Below are positions 28,581-37,121 of a DNA stretch of 46,873 bases, piece after piece. Under the pieces are notes generated by a model, which made no database searches, was not told the DNA's origin, and was given only the letters and a program-made list of their open reading frames with translations. The position numbers and the translations under genes were made by a program. Source of the stretch: Clostridiales bacterium (GTDB lineage: Bacteria > Bacillota > Clostridia > Lachnospirales > Lachnospiraceae). The number at the start of each line of letters is the position of its first letter. Position 1 is the stretch's first letter. Location: the NCBI GenBank assembly GCA_029100885.1, contig JAQXPY010000173.1, forward strand, positions 1-46,873, in the 5' to 3' direction.

Positions 28581-29508
28581 ACTGATCGGTATTGTTGTAT
28601 CGGTATACAATGAACAGGAAGGGCTTGAGCTGTTTTACGACACGCTTAAGGAATGCCTGGACAGGCTGGTTTCGGAGCGCAGCGGCTATGATTACGACAT
28701 ATGCTTTGTCAATGACGGAAGCACGGACGGGAGTCAGAGCATACTTGATGTGATAAAGGAGAAGGATCCGGAGCATGTGACTGTCATCACCTTCTCAAGA
28801 AATTTCGGACACGAAGCGGCGATGACGGCAGGCCTGGATTATTCAGGGGGAGATTATCTGATATTTATGGATGCGGATCTTCAGCATCCTCCGGCATGTA
28901 TTCCGGAGATCATGGACTGCTTTGAGGCCGGTCACAGCATCATAAATATGGTGCGTGAAAAGAATGAAGGAGCCGGAGCCTTCGGAAATGCTGCTTCGGC
29001 TTTGTTTTATAAGCTGATAAACAGGATCTCGGAAGCGGAAATGATTCCTGCGGCCTCTGATTTTTTTGCCATGGACAAGGCAGCGGCGGGTGTGCTTAAG
29101 ACAAATTACAGAGAAAAGGTCAGGTTTTTAAGAGGCTTTGTTCAGAATATCGGATTTGATAAAACGACACTTTCCTATAAGGCGGGTGCGAGGGCTGCCG
29201 GCAGGAGCCATTACAGCTTCGGAAGGCTCCTCAGGCTGTCGGTGGATGCAATGACCTGCTTCTCGGATTTTCCGCTGAAGCTGGGGATCTATGCGGGGTT
29301 CTTTTCCGGCTTTCTCGGCATTCTTCTGATCATATATACACTGGCTACCAGAAACGGTGCGCCGGGAGGCTATACTACGATAGTTATCGTGCTGTGCTTT
29401 ATGTTTGCCGTGCTGTTTCTGCTGTTGGGAGCCATCGGCAGCTATATCTCCATTCTGTTCAGGGAGATCAAGGACAGGCCGATATATATCGTGAAGGACA
29501 TAAGATAA
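28573..29508 (+). CDS. polyprenyl-phosphate glycosyltransferase, GT2 (GtrB/DPM1-like)
   Basis: GIVVSVYNEQEGLELFY, NDGSTDGS, DADLQHPP, C-terminal TM pair. Confidence 0.92.
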   Translation: MSKLIGIVVSVYNEQEGLELFYDTLKECLDRLVSERSGYDYDICFVNDGSTDGSQSILDVIKEKDPEHVTVITFSRNFGHEAAMTAGLDYSGGDYLIFMDADLQHPPACIPEIMDCFEAGHSIINMVREKNEGAGAFGNAASALFYKLINRISEAEMIPAASDFFAMDKAAAGVLKTNYREKVRFLRGFVQNIGFDKTTLSYKAGARAAGRSHYSFGRLLRLSVDAMTCFSDFPLKLGIYAGFFSGFLGILLIIYTLATRNGAPGGYTTIVIVLCFMFAVLFLLLGAIGSYISILFREIKDRPIYIVKDIR

Positions 29509-29593
29509 ATGCTCTTCCCTCAGGCACTGCCTGAGAGAAAGACCGGATATTGACAGGGGAATAAAAGGAACCGGGTATCACTTGTGTACACTT

Positions 29594-30253
29594 TTATCCC
29601 TCGTGATCCTTTATCACGAGCAGCATACCGTCTTTAACGCTTATTTCGGCAGTCATGCCGGGAAGGACCTCATTGCTGATGCCGTACTGGAAGCCGGGTT
29701 CTATCACAGCATCCTCCAGAGGGTATTTTGCATTGCGTATGGAGATACCGGAGGCAGTGCCCGCAATGGCAATGACACTGAAATAAGGAAAGCTGCCGGA
29801 CACTTCGGCTGTTGTGCAGCTGTTTCTTCCGGATTTTTCTGAAGCTCTGCCTGCGATAAGGGAGAGCTCGGAATAATCATCGGCAATGACAGCTTCAAGA
29901 CCAAGCTCATGGAGCTTGACCAGCATGTAGATATTGCCGAGCGTATGGTCGATGCGCCTTCCGGTCATACCTGTAAGGAGAATACTCTTATAGCCCCGGG
30001 CGGCGGCCTCCTTTACCGCATACATTGTGTCGGTATCATCCTTTTCGACGGGCAGCTGTATGATCTCAATATCAGAATCAGGTCTGTCAAAGGAATCAAA
30101 ATCCCCAACGATCAGATCGGGTACGATTCCGAGCGGATCGCAGTGGCGCAGTCCGCAGTCACAGGCTATCACGTAATCTCCGGATCTGAAGTATTTCTTT
30201 ATTCTGTTGTAATTCTCTATCGGCGCTCCGCCGATGATAACGCATCTGTTCAT
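29594..30253 (-). CDS. thiN: thiamine diphosphokinase
   Basis: MNRCVIIGGAP ... DCGLRHCDPLGIVPDLIVGDFDSF ... EKDDTDTMYAVKEA ... GRRIDHTLGNIYML. Confidence 0.93.
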   Translation of the reverse strand: MNRCVIIGGAPIENYNRIKKYFRSGDYVIACDCGLRHCDPLGIVPDLIVGDFDSFDRPDSDIEIIQLPVEKDDTDTMYAVKEAAARGYKSILLTGMTGRRIDHTLGNIYMLVKLHELGLEAVIADDYSELSLIAGRASEKSGRNSCTTAEVSGSFPYFSVIAIAGTASGISIRNAKYPLEDAVIEPGFQYGISNEVLPGMTAEISVKDGMLLVIKDHEG

Positions 30254-30531
30254 TAATAAAACCTTTCGTTTGTTTTGGGCGGAAACCAACTGCCTTCAGT
30301 AGGCGGGAGGAGCTTCAGTGAATTTATAACTGACCTGAATAGTATCTGAAATCAGCAAAGGGCAAATGATCAGGAATCAGTATAGCATGGGAGCGAAACA
30401 GGGTCAAAATAATATTCATCTATGCTTCATTTATTACGGGTATGCTTGGTACAGGAAAATGAGACAAGAATCACGAGCGGCAAGGCAGCCGGACCGGTAC
30501 TAAGCATATTTGATACTGCAGGGGGAGCATT

Positions 30532-31215
30532 ATGTATCTGAACAGAATAATGATAGTTGAGGATGACAGGCAGCTGTGCAGCCTGTACAGCACTGTCTTA
30601 AGAAAAGCCGGCTTTGAGACTATTGAAGCCTCCAACGGACAGGAGGCCTGCGACAAGCTGGAGACAGAGCATGTTCATATGACGATAACCGACATAATGA
30701 TGCCGGTAATGGACGGATACAGTCTGGTTGAGGCCATCAGGGATTATGATCCCTCCATGCCGATACTTATGATAACCGCAAAGGATGACTTCAAATCCAA
30801 GCAGAAGGGCTTTAATGTCGGAGCCGACGACTATATGACCAAGCCGGTGGATGTAAACGAGATGGTGCTGAGAGTCAAGGCTCTGTTCAGGAGAGCAAAT
30901 ATCCTGAATGATCATATGATCACTGTAGGCAGTACCGTGCTGGATTATGATTCAATGACAGTATCCGACAGCAGAGGAGCAGTCGAACTGACCCAGAAGG
31001 AGTTTCAGCTTTTGTACAAGCTCCTTTCCTATCCGGGCAAGATCATGACGAGACTTCAGCTTATGGATGAAATATGGGGACCGGACAGCAAATCCGATGC
31101 CCAGACGATAGATGTACACATCAACAGACTCAGAAGGCATTTTGAGAACAATGAGGATTTTGAACTGCAGACGGTCAGAGGGCTGGGGTATAAGGCAGTT
31201 GTAAAGCAGAAGTGA
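30532..31215 (+). CDS. OmpR-family response regulator
   Basis: MIVEDDRQL, ITDIMMPVMDGYSL, KPVDVNEM; TIDVHINRLRRHFE, RGLGYKA. Confidence 0.95.
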   Translation: MYLNRIMIVEDDRQLCSLYSTVLRKAGFETIEASNGQEACDKLETEHVHMTITDIMMPVMDGYSLVEAIRDYDPSMPILMITAKDDFKSKQKGFNVGADDYMTKPVDVNEMVLRVKALFRRANILNDHMITVGSTVLDYDSMTVSDSRGAVELTQKEFQLLYKLLSYPGKIMTRLQLMDEIWGPDSKSDAQTIDVHINRLRRHFENNEDFELQTVRGLGYKAVVKQK

Positions 31216-31327
31216 TACAGAATCATAAACGGTACAGAATCATAAACGATACAAATCATAAGCGATACAAATTATAAGCGATACAAGTCATAAGCGATAC
31301 AAATCATAAGCGATACAAATTATAAGC
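31214..31327 (+). repeat. 16-17-bp tandem array, 7 units, between response regulator and kinase
   Basis: gatacagaatcataaac/ggtacagaatcataaac/gatacaaatcataagc/gatacaaattataagc/gatacaagtcataagc/gatacaaatcataagc/gatacaaattataagc. Confidence 0.95.
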
Positions 31328-31360
31328 GAAACCGGTGTTCGTACAGGTGCAATCAAGAAT

Positions 31361-32530
31361 ATGGAGAGCAAAGCAGAATATAAAGCAGAACAAACAGAAG
31401 AACACAAAGCTGTATACATGGAGGAATGCAGAACAGACAGTAAAGCCGGCTTTAAAACAGAGAACAGTCTGAATACAGTGCGGACTGCCGGAAAAAAGAA
31501 CCGTATCAAAATGTGGCAAAAGCTTGCATTGCTGCTGACGATGATCATTTTCTCATATCTTATTATTTTGTCAGGGTTTATGTTTTTTGCGTTTATCAGG
31601 CGCGGCGCGCCGCGGGCGCCGATGCTGAGCGTATCCGCAGTATTCCTGACTATGGCTATGACGATCTCGGTCATTGTCATTTCTGTTGTGGCTCATATTT
31701 TTGTGAATCCTATCGACAATATCAGCGATGCCATGATTCGGGTGGCGGACGGTGACTTTTCGGTAAGGCTTAAGGAAAAGGATAAGCTTCAGAATATCGA
31801 AATAATGAACGTCAATTTCAACAAGATGGTCAAGGAGCTTAATTCTACAGAGATGCTCAAATCGGATTTCATCACCAATGTTTCCCATGAAATAAAGACG
31901 CCTATTGCGGCAATAGAGGGCTATGCCTCGCTGCTGCTGGCCACAGATCTGGATGAGGAGCAGAAGTTCTATGCGAAAAATATCATAAACAGCACGATGA
32001 GAATATCGACGCTGACAGGAAACATTCTCAGGCTTTCAAAGCTGGAAAACCAGCAGTTCAGTCAGGAAAAGAGGGTGTTTTCTCTGGATGAGCAGATCAG
32101 ACAGTGTATTTTGATGCTGGAAAACAGCTGGTCGGAGAAGGAGCTGGATATAGAACCGGAACTGGAGACTGTGAATTATTCCGGGTATGAGGATCTGCTG
32201 CAGCACGTCTGGATCAATCTTATTACCAATGCGATAAAGTTTACGCCAAAGCGCGGAAGGATATTGTTTGAACTGCACAAAACGCAGGACGGAGTCACCG
32301 TCTCCGTAACGGATAACGGGATCGGCATGACCGGGGAAGAGCTGCAGCACATATTTGATAAATTCTATCAGGCTGAAAGCAACAGAAGTATGGCAGGAAA
32401 CGGACTGGGTCTGCCTCTGGTAAGGCAGATAGTCGCTATGCACGGCGGAAATGTGACGGTAAAGAGCGCTCCCGATATGGGAAGTACCTTTACGGTGTTT
32501 CTCCCTGACGGCGAAAATGAGAATAGCTGA
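31361..32530 (+). CDS. HAMP-domain sensor histidine kinase
   Basis: two TM segments, HAMP, NVSHEIKTPIAAIEGYASLL, HVWINLITNAIKFTP, DNGIGMTGEELQHIFDKFYQ. Confidence 0.94.
   Translation: MESKAEYKAEQTEEHKAVYMEECRTDSKAGFKTENSLNTVRTAGKKNRIKMWQKLALLLTMIIFSYLIILSGFMFFAFIRRGAPRAPMLSVSAVFLTMAMTISVIVISVVAHIFVNPIDNISDAMIRVADGDFSVRLKEKDKLQNIEIMNVNFNKMVKELNSTEMLKSDFITNVSHEIKTPIAAIEGYASLLLATDLDEEQKFYAKNIINSTMRISTLTGNILRLSKLENQQFSQEKRVFSLDEQIRQCILMLENSWSEKELDIEPELETVNYSGYEDLLQHVWINLITNAIKFTPKRGRILFELHKTQDGVTVSVTDNGIGMTGEELQHIFDKFYQAESNRSMAGNGLGLPLVRQIVAMHGGNVTVKSAPDMGSTFTVFLPDGENENS
31370..31465 (+). repeat. degenerate 12-bp in-frame array (tetrapeptide repeat) at the kinase N-terminus
   Basis: KAEY/KAEQ/TEEH/KAVY/MEEC/RTDS/KAGF/KTEN. 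Confidence 0.6.
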
Positions 32531-32588
32531 ATCAGCAATATCACCGGATGCAGCATGCGTCTTGCTCTGTTAAGCCGGAAAGCTGTGA

Positions 32589-34088
32589 TCAGCAGTATTT
32601 TGAAGCATCCTTAAAGAAGGATGCTATTATTATGATGATAACTGCCGAGATCGGAAAGGCTGCGATAATAGAAACAGTCTGCAGATTGCTCATACTGCTT
32701 TCAGAAAACAAAAGGGCGATAGGCAGCATGATAAGCAGAAGCGCCCAGAACAGCTTCATGCCGTTTCCGGCCTCCTGATCCCCCTCGATATTCCTGTAGG
32801 AATATGCGGAAGCCACAAGTGTTATAGAGTCAAAGGAGGTGGCATAAAAGGCAGCCATAGACACTATCAGGAGCACCAGTACTATCCTGTGGGCAGGAAG
32901 GGTCTCAATAACCGCCATTATCGTTCTGTAGAGATCCAGGCAGGAGGAATAGATCCCGATCACATCCAGCCTTCCGAGCATCTGAAGCCCCAGAGAATAG
33001 TTTCCGAGGATAATAAACGAGATAAAGGTAGAGCCGAGGCCGAAGGCATAGGAGCCAAGTACGACCTGTCTGACAGTTCTGCCTCTGGAAATGCTGCCCA
33101 TGAAAAAAGGAGCGGCAACACACCATACCATCCAGTAGGCCCAATAGAATATGGTCCAGTTCTGAGGAAAGGAGGAGGTGCGCAGAGCGTCTGTCCATGT
33201 GCTCAATACCACAAAATTCTGTACGAGATTGCCCACGGCGGAAAAACCGGTCTCAATTATGTAAATCGCCTCACCGCCCAGAAGGAGAATGTACGCAAGC
33301 AGTGCGAAGAAAACATACATGCATATGCGCGCGAGAAAATTGACACCCTTCATACCGCGCATGACAGATACGGTGTAGAGGGCACAGATTGCCGAAAGGA
33401 TGGCGATCGTAAGCCATTTACTGTCCTCAAGACCGAGAATCGTGCAGACGGCACTTGAAAGCAGAGGGGTTGCAAGGGAAAAGGTGGTAGCCGTTCCTGC
33501 AATTAGCGCTATGACGGCAAGAATGTCTATGAGTTTTCCGGGAATGCCGTCCGTATGCTTTCCGAGAACGGGACGGCAGGCCTCTGAATACTTCTGCTTC
33601 GTACAGCCTCTGACATGAAGCATGAAGCCAAAGCAGGCCGCGAGCACCGCATAAAAGCTCCATGGAATCGGTCCCCAATGGAAGAGGGGATATGTGGAAG
33701 CCCAGTCCTGAATGGAGCCTAACTCAGCGATATGGGGCTCCGAAGCATAAAGCATCCATTCGCACAGAGAATAAAACAGAATATCTGCCGCAAGTCCGGC
33801 TGTAAACATCATTGAACCCCAGGAGAAAAAGCTGTACTGCGGCTTTTCTCCTTTATTGCCCAGAACTATTCTTCCGTATTTTGAAAAAGCCATAAATAAG
33901 GAGGTACAGAAAACCCCCAGCCCTATGATAAGATAACAGACTCCCAGATCATCGCCTAAAAAACTCCTGACAGCAGAAAGAACCTCTGAGGAGCCTTCCG
34001 GATTCAGGATAAAAAAGCAGCATAGTATAAGGATTGCAGCAAACGGGATGAAGGTAGTGGACGGATCGATATTCTTAAATCTCTTCAT
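32589..34088 (-). CDS. BCCT family (betaine/carnitine/choline) transporter
   Basis: 12-TM-like protein; FSWGSMMFTAGLAADILFYSLCEWMLYASEP, HWGPIPWSFYAVLAA, WTIFYWAYWMVWCVAAPFFMGSISRGRTVRQV. Confidence 0.93.
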   Translation of the reverse strand: MKRFKNIDPSTTFIPFAAILILCCFFILNPEGSSEVLSAVRSFLGDDLGVCYLIIGLGVFCTSLFMAFSKYGRIVLGNKGEKPQYSFFSWGSMMFTAGLAADILFYSLCEWMLYASEPHIAELGSIQDWASTYPLFHWGPIPWSFYAVLAACFGFMLHVRGCTKQKYSEACRPVLGKHTDGIPGKLIDILAVIALIAGTATTFSLATPLLSSAVCTILGLEDSKWLTIAILSAICALYTVSVMRGMKGVNFLARICMYVFFALLAYILLLGGEAIYIIETGFSAVGNLVQNFVVLSTWTDALRTSSFPQNWTIFYWAYWMVWCVAAPFFMGSISRGRTVRQVVLGSYAFGLGSTFISFIILGNYSLGLQMLGRLDVIGIYSSCLDLYRTIMAVIETLPAHRIVLVLLIVSMAAFYATSFDSITLVASAYSYRNIEGDQEAGNGMKLFWALLLIMLPIALLFSESSMSNLQTVSIIAAFPISAVIIIIIASFFKDASKYC

Positions 34089-34109
34089 GATAGGCCTCGA
34101 TTTACTAAA

Positions 34110-34153
34110 AGAATGTTCAAAAATTAAAAATTCATATAAATTTTGAACATTCT
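34110..34153. promoter_or_regulatory. 13-bp inverted repeat upstream of BCCT gene
   Basis: agaatgttcaaaa (34110-34122) / ttttgaacattct (34141-34153), 18-nt AT-rich spacer. Confidence 0.7.
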
Positions 34154-34215
34154 ATCCCAAGGCCCTGATTCTGTCAAGAAAAATCCGGCTTTTTTATTTC
34201 CCGGTACTTATCACA

Positions 34216-35085
34216 TCAGCAGCTGCCTGAGCTGTTTCTTATTCCGACAATACCGAAGGCCTTAGGACCGCCGTGACAGGTGATGACGCATCCTGTTTCG
34301 CACCATTCGATCTCGGAATAGCCGGCAGCCGAAGCAGCCTCCTCGGCAATACGCTTTGAGCTGTCCGGAAGACCGATCGAACATATCAGAAAAAGCTTTT
34401 TTGTATCAGGCTGATGCTTTTCGACAAAATCCCTGATCATCTTCGGAATGATACTGTCGGTACTGCCGCGGTACTTCTTTTTTGCCATCAGCCTTCCGTC
34501 GATTATCTCGATGCAGGGATGAAGGTTCAGAAGATTTCCTACCAGTGCTGTAGTGTTGCTGACACGACCGCCTGCACGCAGGTAGTCAAGATTATCCGGA
34601 ATGAAGGACATTTCAACGCTTTCGGCTATCCTTTCGGCAGCTGTCACCGCCTCATCTATGCTGCAGTCAGGATGCGCACTGAGGAATGCAGCAGTTTTCC
34701 GGACTGCGGTGCCCTGTCCTACAGAAACCTGCTTTGTGTCTATTATACGGAACAGCTCGTCCCCCTCGGCTGCTATCACCGCACTCTGATAGGATACGGT
34801 TGTGATTGCGGAATAGGCAAGGTATAGGATATACTTATCCGGATGCTCGGAATGAATCCTGTCAAAGACCTTTTTGCAGTCAAACGGAGTGCTGCCGCTG
34901 GTCTTAGGAACGCGGCCGGTCTTCTCATAAAAGGCACAAATGTCACTGACCGGAAAAGAACCGTCATCAAGGGTCAGGTCATCCATCTGAACATGCATAG
35001 GTACAAGATAAATGCCTAACTCCTTTGCAAGCTCAGGTGTAATATCCGATCCGGTCTCTGCTGCTAAAATAATATTGTTATGCAT
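34216..35085 (-). CDS. DegV family protein (fatty-acid binding)
   Basis: ILAAETGSDITPELAKELGIYLVPMHVQMDDLTLDDGSFP ... TSGSTPFD ... LDYLRAGGRVSNTTALVGNLLNLHPCIEI. Confidence 0.94.
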   Translation of the reverse strand: MHNNIILAAETGSDITPELAKELGIYLVPMHVQMDDLTLDDGSFPVSDICAFYEKTGRVPKTSGSTPFDCKKVFDRIHSEHPDKYILYLAYSAITTVSYQSAVIAAEGDELFRIIDTKQVSVGQGTAVRKTAAFLSAHPDCSIDEAVTAAERIAESVEMSFIPDNLDYLRAGGRVSNTTALVGNLLNLHPCIEIIDGRLMAKKKYRGSTDSIIPKMIRDFVEKHQPDTKKLFLICSIGLPDSSKRIAEEAASAAGYSEIEWCETGCVITCHGGPKAFGIVGIRNSSGSC

Positions 35086-35337
35086 AAATTTAAGACCTCA
35101 TTTCGGCAGAAGCTCACGACTGCTCTGCCGTAAAAACGGAGTTGATTGGATTCAGAGCATGTTTCATTCAAAACGAGCCCGAGTACATCGTGAAAATAAT
35201 AAACAAACCCGGAGAAAATGTCTATAAATGTATTAAAAAAGGAACCGTGCAGAGGTATATTTTGCAGGGTTCTCTTTGCGGGATACATTGATATCAGACC
35301 ATAGAGGCCGGAAAACGCTTTGAAAGGGCGTATTATT

Positions 35338-35895
35338 ATGAAAATCGTACTTCATGAGCCGGGAATCCCGCTCAATACCGGAAATATAGGAAGAACCTGC
35401 GCAGCAACAAACACGGAGCTTCATATGATAAGACCCTACGGCTTCAGGATCAGTGAAAAGGAGATACGCAGGGCGGGAATGGACTATTGGGAAAAGATCG
35501 ATCTGCATGAGTATATTGATTATGCTGATTTTCTAAAACAGCATCCCGAGATAGTATTCAACAAGGCATCCGGCACATCAAAGGGACCGAAGCTCTGGTT
35601 TGCTACCACAAAGGCAGTGCAGTCATACTCGGATGCCGTCTTCGGAGCAGAGGATTTTATTATGCTGGGAAATGAGTCCCGAGGAATCCCCGAAGAGATT
35701 CTGATCGAGCACCCGGAGGCATGTATCCGCATTCCCATGTGGGGAGATATCAGGTCACTTAACCTGTCAAATGCCGCGGCGATCATTCTGTATGAGGCGC
35801 TGAGACAGAACGGATTTGAAAATATGGAAAAACAGGGCAGACTTCACAGATTGGACTGGAATCTTCAGAGGAAGCCCGCAGACGATCGGTACTGA
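35338..35895 (+). CDS. trmL: tRNA (cytidine(34)-2'-O)-methyltransferase
   Basis: MKIVLHEPGIPLNTGNIGRTCAATNTELHMIRPYGF; SPOUT knot LGNESRGIPEEIL, IPMWGDIRSLNLSNAAAIILYEALRQ. Confidence 0.95.
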   Translation: MKIVLHEPGIPLNTGNIGRTCAATNTELHMIRPYGFRISEKEIRRAGMDYWEKIDLHEYIDYADFLKQHPEIVFNKASGTSKGPKLWFATTKAVQSYSDAVFGAEDFIMLGNESRGIPEEILIEHPEACIRIPMWGDIRSLNLSNAAAIILYEALRQNGFENMEKQGRLHRLDWNLQRKPADDRY

Positions 35896-36015
35896 TTATT
35901 AAATATGCAGGCGGCTGCTTTCTTTTCAGAGGTAGTCCGGAGCCGGTCGGGACCGGCTTTACAGTCAGATGTCCGGTTCGGACCCTGCGGAGAGTCATGA
36001 GAAGGTACGGGATAA

Positions 36016-36924
36016 ATGTCGGAAGATATCAGAATAAAAGAATATGAGTCCTGCAGGCTGTGCCCGAGGGAATGCAGGGTAAACAGGTACAGAGAGACAG
36101 GCTTCTGCGGCGCAGGAGCTGTGCCGAAGGCGGCAAGGGCGGCGCTGCATAAATGGGAGGAGCCGTGCCTGTGCAGCGAAGCGGGAGCCGGAGCGATATT
36201 TTTTTCCAACTGCAATCTGAAATGCGTGTACTGCCAGAATTATGATATCAGCTCAGGCGGCTTCGGAGCGGAGGTGTCTGCTGACAGGATAGCGCAGATC
36301 ATGCTTGAGCTTGAAGCTGAGGGCGCCTCATGCATTGAATTCATTACTGCTACCCATTATATTCCTTCGGCAGCGGAGGCTGTCAGAAAAGTAAGGGACA
36401 GACTGACGATCCCGACTGTGTTCAATTGCGGAGGCTATGAGTCGCCGGAGGCGCTGAGGCTGCTGGAGGGCTGCATCGATATCTATCTTCCGGACATAAA
36501 ATACTTCGATGATTCGGCTGCAGTCAGATACTCAGGAGCCCCGAAGTATTTTTATCATGGGATAAGGGCGCTGAAGGAAATGCTGCGGCAGACAGGCAGA
36601 CCGGAAAGAGACGGAAGCGGAAGGATGAAAAAGGGAGTTCTCGTCAGACATATGGTGCTGCCGGGAATGAGAAAGGATTCGATACGTATTCTGGACGAAC
36701 TGAGCAGGGAAGTGGGAACAGAAAATATCCTGATAAGCATTATGAGTCAGTACACGCCATTTTTCAAAGCACATGAGTACCGGGAAATAAACAGAAGGAT
36801 AACGAGCTTTGAATATGATTCGGTGGTAAAGCATGCGCTGGAGCTTGGCTTTGACGGATACATGCAGGAGAAGAGCTCTGCAAGAGAAGAATACACACCG
36901 CCATTTGATCTGAGCGGCATTTAG
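36016..36924 (+). CDS. radical SAM protein, PflX-like
   Basis: CRLCPRECRVNRYRETGFCGAG then CNLKCVYCQNYDIS. Confidence 0.92.
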   Translation: MSEDIRIKEYESCRLCPRECRVNRYRETGFCGAGAVPKAARAALHKWEEPCLCSEAGAGAIFFSNCNLKCVYCQNYDISSGGFGAEVSADRIAQIMLELEAEGASCIEFITATHYIPSAAEAVRKVRDRLTIPTVFNCGGYESPEALRLLEGCIDIYLPDIKYFDDSAAVRYSGAPKYFYHGIRALKEMLRQTGRPERDGSGRMKKGVLVRHMVLPGMRKDSIRILDELSREVGTENILISIMSQYTPFFKAHEYREINRRITSFEYDSVVKHALELGFDGYMQEKSSAREEYTPPFDLSGI

Positions 36925-36965
36925 TGTCAATAGGTTGTCAATAGGGACGGTTCTTTTTGACAACC
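36925..36965. repeat. short palindromic element (ggttgtcaa-N15-ttgacaacc) with adjacent half-copy
   Basis: tgtcaatagg directly repeated, then ggttgtcaatagggacggttctttttgacaacc. Confidence 0.7.
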
Positions 36966-37015
36966 CTCACTCCAATCTTGTTTATTAAATTTGTATAAAA
37001 AAGAATCTCGGTTCA

Positions 37016-37044
37016 TTCATATTTCACCATTAAAACGGTATAAT
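37016..37044 (+). promoter_or_regulatory. candidate ftsH promoter (TTCATA-17-TATAAT)
   Basis: perfect -10 TATAAT at 37039-37044, weak -35. Confidence 0.45.
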
Positions 37045-37121
37045 ACAATATAAATCACGGAAGTAACTATTCGACATCCGTCATCAATTATTAAATAAAC
37101 CAGAGGGATAAAAGGAGAACT

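Noticed and set aside
29519-29535. ctcaggc-act-gcctgag hairpin after the GtrB-like gene as terminator
   Set aside because: Short 7-bp stem with no U tract; too weak to call.
31214-31327. Possible CRISPR array
   Set aside because: 16-17-bp units are contiguous without spacers and too short; it is a minisatellite.
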